64,000 bases of DNA, from contig NZ_JABKKF010000001.1 of the NCBI RefSeq assembly GCF_013166605.1, positions 310,001 through 374,000 of the forward strand, in the 5' to 3' direction. Source of the stretch: Xylanibacter muris. Its GTDB lineage: Bacteria; Bacteroidota; Bacteroidia; Bacteroidales; Bacteroidaceae. Position 1 is the first letter of the stretch. Every line of letters begins with the position of its first letter. The notes under the pieces are model-generated. The model was given only the letters and a program-made list of their open reading frames with translations, made no database searches and was not told the DNA's origin. The translations under genes were made by a program, and so were the position numbers. Below, in pieces: positions 53,493-61,354 of this stretch.

Positions 53493-55064
53493 ATGGCTGA
53501 CACGGACGGATATAATATTTTAAAGATGAGCTTAACCCGATTCATAGGAAAAGTGTTCGTGCCGAGACAGAAAGCATTGGAGGCACATATCAATAATGGA
53601 GAGGCACTCCAGAAGAAAGTTCTTAAAAACCTTCTTTATAAAGCCCGAAATACGGAATATGGTATCAACCATCTTTTTGCGGCCACAAAGGGATATGAGG
53701 ATTTCACAGTCAACACCCCAATAAATTCTTACGAGGAACTGAAAGCCGACATCGACCGCATGCGTCATGGCGAGCGCGACATTCTGTGGCCGGGCAGGGT
53801 GCGCTGGTATGCAAAGTCGTCAGGTACGACAAACGACAAGAGTAAGTTCATACCGGTAAGTCCGGAAGGACTGAAGGACACGCATTATCAAGGCGGTACA
53901 GACTGTGTGGCCCTCTATCTGCGCAACAACCCTAAGAGCCGGATGTTCGACGGCAAGGGACTTATACTCGGGGGCAGCCATTCTCCCAACTACAACATTG
54001 CCGGCAGCCTCGTGGGCGATCTCAGCGCCATACTGATAGAAAACATCAATCCGCTCGTAAACTTTGTCAGGGTTCCGCAAAAGAAGACTGCACTTCTGTC
54101 TGACTTCGAGATAAAGCGCGACCGCATAGCACGCGAGACACTGAACAAGCGCGTGACCAATCTCAGCGGTGTACCGTCGTGGATGCTTTCCGTGCTCACA
54201 AGGGTGATGGAACTGTCGGGCAAGAGGCATCTTGAGGAGGTGTGGCCCGACATAGAGGTGTTCTTCCACGGAGGCGTGGCCTTCACCCCCTACCGCAAAC
54301 AATACGAGAGCCTTATCACCAAACCCGACATGCACTATATGGAGACATACAATGCAAGCGAGGGCTTTTTCGGAATACAAAGCGACCCGACAGACAAGTC
54401 GATGCTGCTGATGCTCGACTACGGTGTGTTCTACGAGTTCATACCGATGGACGAATTCGGCAGGGAGAATCCGTCTATAGTACCGTTATGGGGTGTGAAG
54501 ACGGGCGTCAACTATGCCATGGTCATATCCACATCGTGCGGTCTGTGGCGCTATGTGATAGGGGATACGGTATGCTTCACCTCCACAAATCCGTATAAGT
54601 TTATAATAACCGGACGCACAAAGCATTTTATCAACGCTTTCGGCGAGGAGCTGATTGTAGACAATGCGGAGCAGGGGCTGGCATACGCGTGCCGGGAGAC
54701 TGGTGCTTGTGTAAGTGAATACACCGCGGCGCCGGTATTCATGGACGGAAACGCGAAATGCCGCCACCAGTGGCTGATAGAGTTCAGCCGTGAGCCGGCA
54801 GACCTGAAGGAGTTTACGGCAATACTCGACCGCCGCATACAGGAGCTGAACAGCGACTATGAGGCAAAACGCTACAAGGACATAACGCTTCAGCATCCGG
54901 AAATAATACCTGCACGCAGGAATCTTTTCAACGACTGGCTTAAGCTGAAAGGTAAGCTCGGCGGACAGCATAAGGTGCCGAGGCTGAGCAACTCACGTGA
55001 TATTATCGAACAGCTGCTCAGGCTGAACAGGGAAAATGTGGTAAACAATACCGTGAACGGATGA
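53493..55064 (+). CDS. GH3 auxin-responsive-promoter family adenylating enzyme
   Basis: The protein has 523 residues. It belongs to the GH3 family first known from plant auxin-amino acid synthetases (unrelated to glycoside hydrolase GH3). The adenylation motif is SSGTTNDKSKFIP near residues 110-122, followed by YMETYNASEGFFGIQ and LWRYVIGDTV. These enzymes activate a carboxylate as an acyl-adenylate and join it to an amine. Bacteroidetes members have no known substrate. The start could also be at 53526 (MSLTRFIGK). Its stop overlaps the start of the next gene (ATGA). Confidence 0.87.
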   Translation: MADTDGYNILKMSLTRFIGKVFVPRQKALEAHINNGEALQKKVLKNLLYKARNTEYGINHLFAATKGYEDFTVNTPINSYEELKADIDRMRHGERDILWPGRVRWYAKSSGTTNDKSKFIPVSPEGLKDTHYQGGTDCVALYLRNNPKSRMFDGKGLILGGSHSPNYNIAGSLVGDLSAILIENINPLVNFVRVPQKKTALLSDFEIKRDRIARETLNKRVTNLSGVPSWMLSVLTRVMELSGKRHLEEVWPDIEVFFHGGVAFTPYRKQYESLITKPDMHYMETYNASEGFFGIQSDPTDKSMLLMLDYGVFYEFIPMDEFGRENPSIVPLWGVKTGVNYAMVISTSCGLWRYVIGDTVCFTSTNPYKFIITGRTKHFINAFGEELIVDNAEQGLAYACRETGACVSEYTAAPVFMDGNAKCRHQWLIEFSREPADLKEFTAILDRRIQELNSDYEAKRYKDITLQHPEIIPARRNLFNDWLKLKGKLGGQHKVPRLSNSRDIIEQLLRLNRENVVNNTVNG

Positions 55065-57013
55065 TGAGCATCAAAAGCATCAATTTGTCATGCCTTGCAG
55101 GCATCCTGATTCTGACACTGGCGGGGTGTGCGCGTATGGGACAGCCCGACGGAGGATGGTTCGACGATACACCGCCCGTGGTTACCGGCTCATCGCCTGC
55201 CGACAGGGCGACGAACGTGAGTTCCAAGAAGGTGACAATACGTTTCAATGAGTTCATACGGCTCGATGATGCCGCAAACAAGGTTGTCGTGTCGCCTCCG
55301 CAGATTGAGGCTCCGGACATCAAGGCTTCAGGAAAAAAAATTGAGGTGATACTCAGGGACTCGCTGATAAAGGATGTCACTTATACCATAGATTTCTCGG
55401 ATGCCATATCAGATAACAACGAGAACAATCCTATGGGAAACTACACCTACAGCTTCAGCACCGGAGAGCGTATAGACACGTTTGAAGTGTCGGGCACGAT
55501 GCTTGACGCCTCAAATCTGGAACCGGTGAAAGGTATACTCGTAGGTCTTTACGACGAATTGTCCGATACCGTGTTCCGCCACAAACCGCTGCTGCGCGTA
55601 TCGCGCACCGACAGTCGCGGACGGTTTGTGATAAAAGGTGTGGCGTCGGGAAAATACCAGGCATACGCGCTGCAGGATGCGGATGCAAACTATTATTACA
55701 GCCAGAAAAGCGAGATGCTTGCATTCAGCCGCCGGATATTCGAGCCGTCGGCAAAGCCTGACATACGCCAGGATACGATATGGCGTGACAGTCTTCACAT
55801 AGACTCTATCTCGCGGACGGAATATATCCATTTCTATCCGGACGACATAACATTGCTTGCATTCACCGTGCCGCAGACAGACCGCTATCTGATAAAGACC
55901 GAGCGCCTGGATGCCAACAGAATCTCACTGTTCTTTACTTATGGCAACGAGGAAATGCCGGAGCTGCGCGGACTGAACTTCAACTCCGACAATGCATTTG
56001 TCATAGAGGCTTCCGAAAAGAAAGACACAATACACTATTGGCTGAAGGATACGGCTCTGATAAACCGCGACACACTTGAGATAGAGCTGAAGTATCTTTC
56101 CACCGACAGCACCGGCACGCTTGTCATGCGTACCGATACGATAGAGGCTTTGCCGAAAGTGTCATTCGCCAAGAGACAGAAACAGATTGAGATGGATTTT
56201 GAAAAATGGCATAAAGAGCAGGAGAAACTGAAAAAGAAAGACCTGCCGTACGACACGGTGATGCCGCAGAAAAATCTTGAAATGAGGATAAACGTGCCTT
56301 CGTCGATGGCACCCGACAATAATATATATATAACATCGCCCACTCCGCTGGCAAAGATAGACACCACCGGAATACATCTCTATTCGATGATAGATTCGGT
56401 GTGGTACAGGTCGCGTTTTGAAATCATCCGTGACACCGCAGGCATGCGCACATATATTCTCAGGGCGGAGTGGAGACCGGAAGTGGAATATAGCATAGAG
56501 ACAGACTCAATGGCGTTTGAAGACATTTACGGACTTGTGTCGAGGCCGACGAAAAACGGAGTGCGGGTGATGGGAAACGACAATTTCAGCACACTGGGGC
56601 TGGAGGTGAGCGGAGCCGCTACGGACACGGCCGCGATAATAGTACAGTTGCTTAACAGTGCCGATGCCGTGCAGAAAGAGGCAAAGGTAATGGACGGAAC
56701 GGCAGACTTCTTCTATATACAGCCCGGAATATACTATCTAAGGGCATTTATAGACCGCAACGGCAACGGACGGTGGGATACGGGCGACTACGACAAAGGC
56801 GAACAGCCCGAGGAAATGTTCTACTACGGCAAGTCTGTGGAATGCAAGGCGAAATGGGATGTGACACTGAGCTGGGCATTGAGGGATGTGCCGCTTACGG
56901 AACAGAAACCGTCGGCCATAACCAAACAGAAGCCGGACAAGGAGAGAAAACAGCGCAACCGCAATGCGGAACGGGCGCGGAGCATGGGAATAACTTATAC
57001 CAAAGGATTATGA
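55061..57013 (+). CDS. Big_5/Ig-like domain lipoprotein
   Basis: The protein has 650 residues with a lipobox (LTLAGC, Cys23). The first domain (about 38-135) is of the bacterial Ig-like Big_5 type (DDTPPVVTGSSPADRATNVS). A carboxypeptidase-regulatory-like fold follows (about 140-215), then a long beta-rich region. Near the end DRNGNGRWDTGDYDKGEQP is a Ca-binding-like loop, and the tail is very basic (KPDKERKQRNRN). It would sit at the outer membrane facing the periplasm or outside. It overlaps both neighbours by 4 nt, so the three products are likely made together. Confidence 0.82.
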   Translation: MMSIKSINLSCLAGILILTLAGCARMGQPDGGWFDDTPPVVTGSSPADRATNVSSKKVTIRFNEFIRLDDAANKVVVSPPQIEAPDIKASGKKIEVILRDSLIKDVTYTIDFSDAISDNNENNPMGNYTYSFSTGERIDTFEVSGTMLDASNLEPVKGILVGLYDELSDTVFRHKPLLRVSRTDSRGRFVIKGVASGKYQAYALQDADANYYYSQKSEMLAFSRRIFEPSAKPDIRQDTIWRDSLHIDSISRTEYIHFYPDDITLLAFTVPQTDRYLIKTERLDANRISLFFTYGNEEMPELRGLNFNSDNAFVIEASEKKDTIHYWLKDTALINRDTLEIELKYLSTDSTGTLVMRTDTIEALPKVSFAKRQKQIEMDFEKWHKEQEKLKKKDLPYDTVMPQKNLEMRINVPSSMAPDNNIYITSPTPLAKIDTTGIHLYSMIDSVWYRSRFEIIRDTAGMRTYILRAEWRPEVEYSIETDSMAFEDIYGLVSRPTKNGVRVMGNDNFSTLGLEVSGAATDTAAIIVQLLNSADAVQKEAKVMDGTADFFYIQPGIYYLRAFIDRNGNGRWDTGDYDKGEQPEEMFYYGKSVECKAKWDVTLSWALRDVPLTEQKPSAITKQKPDKERKQRNRNAERARSMGITYTKGL

Positions 57014-57822
57014 AAACAAGAATTTTAATGATATCCATACTGGCCTTCCTGGCCTCTGGAAGCATGTCGGCACAATGCGGTATAAAGAATACGGCATTCA
57101 AGTCGGGCGAGTTTCTATTCTACGATCTGTATTTCAACTGGAAGTTTGTGTGGGTGAAAGTAGGAAGTGCCGGCATGAGCACGGTGATGTCTTTATACGA
57201 CGGGCGGCAGGCTTACCGTACAAGCCTTGTTACGCGCGGCAACAACAAGTTAGACAAATTCTTTACCATGCGTGACACGCTGCTTTCATATTGCGACACG
57301 GATCTTTCTCCGCTGTATTTCCGTAAGGGCGCACGCGAGGGCGACCGCTATTATGTTGACGAACTGTGGTATTCATATCCCCAGGGCAACTGTCATCTGA
57401 AACAGCACCGCATAAACAACGACGGTACGCACAAATGGCAGGAAAGCAAATATCAGAACTGTATATATGACATGATGAGCATATTCCTGCGGGCCAGAAA
57501 CTTCGACGCCTCAAAAATGAAAAAAGGCGAGAATATTCCTATGCCTGTCAGCGATGCGAGACATCTTTCAAACTCATGGCTCAAGTATCGCGGGAAGGAA
57601 ACTTTCAAGATTGAGGGCACAAATGAGAAGTACCGTTGCCTGGTGTTCTCGTTCATCGAACGTGAGGACGGCAAGAATCATGAGCTGATACGTTTCTTCG
57701 TGACCGATGATGCCAATCATATTCCGGTGCGGCTCGACATGTTCCTTAGCTTCGGTTCGGCAAAGGCATTCCTCAAGAGCTATAAGGGCATAAGGAATCC
57801 CATGACATCAAGGTTGAAATGA
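57010..57822 (+). CDS. DUF3108 family exported protein
   Basis: The product is 270 residues. I start it at 57010 (MKTRILMISILAFLASGSMSAQ), which overlaps the lipoprotein stop as ATGA and begins a signal peptide; the longer open frame would overlap the previous gene by 240 nt. The body (FKSGEFLFYDLYFNWKFVWVKVG, then SPLYFRKGAREGDRYYVDEL) fits DUF3108, beta-rich periplasmic proteins of unknown function. It closes the three-gene set and faces a convergent gene across a hairpin. Confidence 0.82.
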   Translation: MKTRILMISILAFLASGSMSAQCGIKNTAFKSGEFLFYDLYFNWKFVWVKVGSAGMSTVMSLYDGRQAYRTSLVTRGNNKLDKFFTMRDTLLSYCDTDLSPLYFRKGAREGDRYYVDELWYSYPQGNCHLKQHRINNDGTHKWQESKYQNCIYDMMSIFLRARNFDASKMKKGENIPMPVSDARHLSNSWLKYRGKETFKIEGTNEKYRCLVFSFIEREDGKNHELIRFFVTDDANHIPVRLDMFLSFGSAKAFLKSYKGIRNPMTSRLK

Positions 57823-57830
57823 ATACGGAT

Positions 57831-57876
57831 AAATTCTCACAAGAATCCTTAGTCTGCATGATTCCTGTGAGAATTT
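57831..57876. terminator. hairpin between convergent genes
   Basis: Arms 57831-57847 and 57860-57876 (AAATTCTCACA with TGTGAGAATTT at the base) pair over 17 bp with one mismatch and a 12-nt loop. A/T at the stem base would let it stop transcripts from both sides. Confidence 0.65.
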
Positions 57877-57886
57877 ACTGATTGGT

Positions 57887-60800
57887 TTATAAACAGGTTT
57901 GTTCCAGTCTTAGCAGTGCCTCCAGATAATAGTAGTCGGCGTAGACGATGCCGGCATCGATCTCCGAGCCTGCGGGATGGTGTCCTGTGGAGTGCATCAG
58001 GAATGCAACGTTGCGGCTGCGGCTCTGGTACCGGTCTGTACTAAGGTCGCGCAGCATTTCTTCAGCAGCTTTCTTATATCTGTCGTTATCTGAATACCGG
58101 TCCAGCTCGAGCAGGGCCGAGGCTGCTATACAGGCGGCTGAGGCGTCTTTGGGTGCGGCCGTACCCCGCGGGTCGTCCATATCCCAGATAGGAACCATGT
58201 CCTCGCTTGTCTCTTTCAGACGTTTCAGGTAGATGTCCGCCACTTTCTGTGCAAAGTATAGAAAACACTTGTCTTTGGTGTATCGGTAGACCATGGTATA
58301 TCCGTAGATGGCCCACGACTGTCCGCGGCTCCACATCGACCGGTCGCTGTAGCCCTGATGGGTGACGCCACGTAGAAAGTGACCGTCGAGCGTGTCATAG
58401 ACAGCCACATGATAGCAGCTTCCGTCTTGTCGGAAGTGGTTCTGCATTGTGGTTTCGGCATGACGGGTGGCAATGTCGCGCAGTCTGTTGCTTTTCGCCC
58501 TGTCGCTTTTCATCTCTTCCGCAGCCCAGTAGAGCAGTTCCAGATTCATCATATTGTCCATGATAGTGTTGTGTCCGCCATATTGTTTGATATGGCGTGG
58601 CCAGCTGAGCAGAGTGCCTGCCTTTTCATTATATAATGTGGCTAATGAATCTGCGGCCTGTAAGGCCAGTTGTCTGTATCGTGTGTCCTTTGTTTGTTCG
58701 TAGCCTTTCAGCAGAGAGCCGATTGCGATGAACCCGAGGTCATGGTCGTAGACCGGACTATTGATGATTGGAATGACGGCATCCGTATATGCCTTTGCCG
58801 CCTTCATGACAGCCTTGCTCCGCGTATGGCTGTAGTTCATCCACAATATGCCCGGCCAGAATCCCGAGCACCATTCCTCTGAGCGTGCCTCCCGGAGGTT
58901 CCATGTCTGTTCGTTTTTAAGAATGTTGCGTGGCATCATTGTGAAGCCGTGGGGACGCAGGGATTCCAATGCCCTGTAGACCTGGCTGCTGCAATAGGCC
59001 AGTTGGCTGTTTACGCCGACCGGGCCGATGTCTTTGTTGAATGTCACGCCTTCGGCATGGTTGCCTACATACATTGGCACGCAGTCGGCCGTGGCGTACC
59101 ACCGCGGTTTGTCCTCCATTTCGTCATGTATGGTCTGTCCGTTGATCTTCAGTCCCTCAAAAGTTACGTTGCGTACGCGGCGTTCCGTGTCATAGCCGTT
59201 AATAATAGAAAGGTTAGGCTGAACGCCCGTGTACCGGACGTTGCGGAAAACGATATCCTCGACGCCTTTGCCCGGAGCGGTACAATATTTTTGGTTAAAG
59301 CCCACCTTTATCTGTGTGATGCTGCCGCAGGCTATCTGTTCGATGCGGATATTGTCGAAGAGTACGTCGCGCACTATGTTGCCGTCACCGCAGTTGACAG
59401 CGAGGCATCCCTGATAGTCCACTTGCGGCTCATGCTGCCCAAGTATGTCGATGTTCTCATATACAAGATGTTCTATGGTGTCGCCGACTTCGGGATTTCC
59501 GTGTATGCCGATAAATATCGGATGTGCCACGTCTGCCCAGAGCGTAGAGTTTCGCATGTGTATGTTGCGGGTGTTGCCGGAAAAGCCTTTTCGGGTGGCG
59601 TATGCGGTGGTGCAGTCGTCCGAGTTGCGGCAGAAAACGCGGTCGTAAAGTACGTTGGAAGAGGCAAAGACGTTCAGTCCGTCGCCCCATCCGGGATGGG
59701 AGATGCTGCGTACATCGCGGAGCACGACACCGTCGCTTCCGCCTACGGGACAGGTATTTAGAATCAGGCCTTCGACGAGCACGTTTTTCGAGCGGTGTAT
59801 ATGACAGCCCTCGTAGCCTTTGGGCGGACGTGCCACACCGCGACCCAGAATAGTCACGTTCTCTGCATCCTCAATGGCAAAGGTGCCTGTGAAGTAACTG
59901 CCGCCGGCCAGGTATACGGTGGTGTTTGAAGCCAGACGGACAGTGTCTTGCGTGTATAGTCCGGGAGCGTAGTAGATAAATGTGCGTTTCTCCTTTTTTG
60001 CCTGTTTTTCAGCTTCTTTCACCGCCACCGGCGGCTTGGATGTAAAGAGCAGAAGATTGTCGGTGACGTTACCGTCGAATTCGATACTGACATTCTCCGG
60101 CTGAAACAGCAGGAACTGTACTGTAGAATCATTCTGTATGTTGGCAATGACGCCCCGATAGTCGGGACGGATGCGGGCATTCCTGAACTTTTTCTTCTTT
60201 GAGACAACGCGTACAAATACATTGCCGGTGAAGTCGAAGAAGGAATATGATATTTCGCTCACTTTATGCCTGTTATTTTCAGACGGTGCATTCACCTTTG
60301 CCATATATGTGTCAATCTTCGTCCATTCATTTTGTCCGCGCGGGCGGATAAATACATCATAGTCTGTCTTGAGCGGTGCGTTTTCAGGCGCGGTATAAGT
60401 GAAAGCCTGATGCATACCGGCTCTTTCACTGACTCCCGGGACATTCATTTCCCTGCTTTTGCCCATTGCTTCTGCCTTGGCCTGAAAATCCAGCACTTTC
60501 TTCGTGTAGGGCATCCGTAATCCTTTCTTGTCTACATAGTGTTTATAGGGTTCACGATATATATCCCACACTTTCCCCCGTCCCATATCTCCGGGAGTTG
60601 TCCAGTCGCAGTAGAGCCCGGTGCAGTCTGTCCATGTCTTGAAAGGCACTTTGTGGCCCAGATTATAGCGGGCCGCGTATTCGAAACCTTTCAGCAGGCG
60701 GTTGTCAAGTGCGCCCCAAAGGTCGTCGCCCTGTTGCCATGCCATCTCGCAGATGTCGGCCATTGCCTGCAGGCCCAGCTGCACATGTCCCTGATCGCGT

Positions 60801-61354
60801 CCTGTCTCCTGACATTGTCCCGTCTCGCCGATATAGCGTGGCAGGGAGCCGTTGTCGTAGCCGTGAAGATAGTAGTCCACAGCCTGCCTGTACATCACCG
60901 TATCGTTCATAACGATGGCTGCGGCCATGCGGAATCTGTTTACTATGGCACCCCAGTTGCCATTGGCGTATGGGCTGTCGCGTTCGAATTGTTCCATTGT
61001 CGGTATCATGGCGCGGCGCAGCATTTTCTCCCATTCCTCCGTCTGGTATTCCTTTTCCAGCATCATGGCGCGGCAAAGCCAGTAGCCCTGAATAAGGCAA
61101 AGCGGTGCATCGTGTCCGTCGAGTCGCTGCAATCGGCCGGCGTATGCGTTGATGATATGCACCGCCTCTTCATGCTTTCCGGCTTCCGCAAAATCCCATG
61201 CCGTCTTCATATCGCGTTCGCTGCCGTTCTTGCTTCCGCGGAACTCTCCGTCGCGGGCTATCGTGCTGTATGGCCCGGACATGTTGTAGCCGGTTTGTGC
61301 GGTTCCGGAAAGCGATATGGCTGACAGCAGGAGTATAGATAGCAGGTTCTTCAT
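57887..61354 (-). CDS. three-domain uronate polysaccharide enzyme: lyase-like, GH28-like and GH88
   Basis: The protein has 1155 residues with a signal peptide (ends SLSGTAQ). Residues about 45-300 form an alginate-lyase-superfamily helical domain (PL38-like) with NGNWGAIVNRFRMA and QETGRDQGHVQLGL. Residues about 400-745 are a GH28-like beta-helix: WGDGL (Asp558), NSDDC (Asp579, Asp580) and IGIHGN (His618), but the usual RIK is QIK. Residues about 785-1155 are a GH88 unsaturated uronyl hydrolase: YDHDLGF (Asp870/872), IMDNMMNLELLYWA (Asp933) and WSRGQSWAIYGY. The set could cut a uronate polymer and then remove unsaturated uronic ends. It overlaps the next upstream gene by 4 nt. Confidence 0.83.
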   Translation of the reverse strand: MKNLLSILLLSAISLSGTAQTGYNMSGPYSTIARDGEFRGSKNGSERDMKTAWDFAEAGKHEEAVHIINAYAGRLQRLDGHDAPLCLIQGYWLCRAMMLEKEYQTEEWEKMLRRAMIPTMEQFERDSPYANGNWGAIVNRFRMAAAIVMNDTVMYRQAVDYYLHGYDNGSLPRYIGETGQCQETGRDQGHVQLGLQAMADICEMAWQQGDDLWGALDNRLLKGFEYAARYNLGHKVPFKTWTDCTGLYCDWTTPGDMGRGKVWDIYREPYKHYVDKKGLRMPYTKKVLDFQAKAEAMGKSREMNVPGVSERAGMHQAFTYTAPENAPLKTDYDVFIRPRGQNEWTKIDTYMAKVNAPSENNRHKVSEISYSFFDFTGNVFVRVVSKKKKFRNARIRPDYRGVIANIQNDSTVQFLLFQPENVSIEFDGNVTDNLLLFTSKPPVAVKEAEKQAKKEKRTFIYYAPGLYTQDTVRLASNTTVYLAGGSYFTGTFAIEDAENVTILGRGVARPPKGYEGCHIHRSKNVLVEGLILNTCPVGGSDGVVLRDVRSISHPGWGDGLNVFASSNVLYDRVFCRNSDDCTTAYATRKGFSGNTRNIHMRNSTLWADVAHPIFIGIHGNPEVGDTIEHLVYENIDILGQHEPQVDYQGCLAVNCGDGNIVRDVLFDNIRIEQIACGSITQIKVGFNQKYCTAPGKGVEDIVFRNVRYTGVQPNLSIINGYDTERRVRNVTFEGLKINGQTIHDEMEDKPRWYATADCVPMYVGNHAEGVTFNKDIGPVGVNSQLAYCSSQVYRALESLRPHGFTMMPRNILKNEQTWNLREARSEEWCSGFWPGILWMNYSHTRSKAVMKAAKAYTDAVIPIINSPVYDHDLGFIAIGSLLKGYEQTKDTRYRQLALQAADSLATLYNEKAGTLLSWPRHIKQYGGHNTIMDNMMNLELLYWAAEEMKSDRAKSNRLRDIATRHAETTMQNHFRQDGSCYHVAVYDTLDGHFLRGVTHQGYSDRSMWSRGQSWAIYGYTMVYRYTKDKCFLYFAQKVADIYLKRLKETSEDMVPIWDMDDPRGTAAPKDASAACIAASALLELDRYSDNDRYKKAAEEMLRDLSTDRYQSRSRNVAFLMHSTGHHPAGSEIDAGIVYADYYYLEALLRLEQTCL

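Noticed and set aside
53006..53593. Open frames on both strands upstream of the GH3-auxin-family gene
   Set aside because: They consist of the direct repeat, the dispersed repeat and degenerate copies; several overlap each other on opposite strands and none has a plausible protein pattern.
53493..55064. Glycoside hydrolase GH3 reading of the 'GH3' protein
   Set aside because: The motifs SSGTTNDKS and YNASEGFF belong to the auxin-responsive GH3 adenylating family, not to GH3 glycosidases.
56773..57009. Upstream extension of the DUF3108 frame
   Set aside because: It overlaps the lipoprotein gene in another frame, and the internal ATG at 57010 gives a clean signal peptide and a 4-nt coupling overlap.
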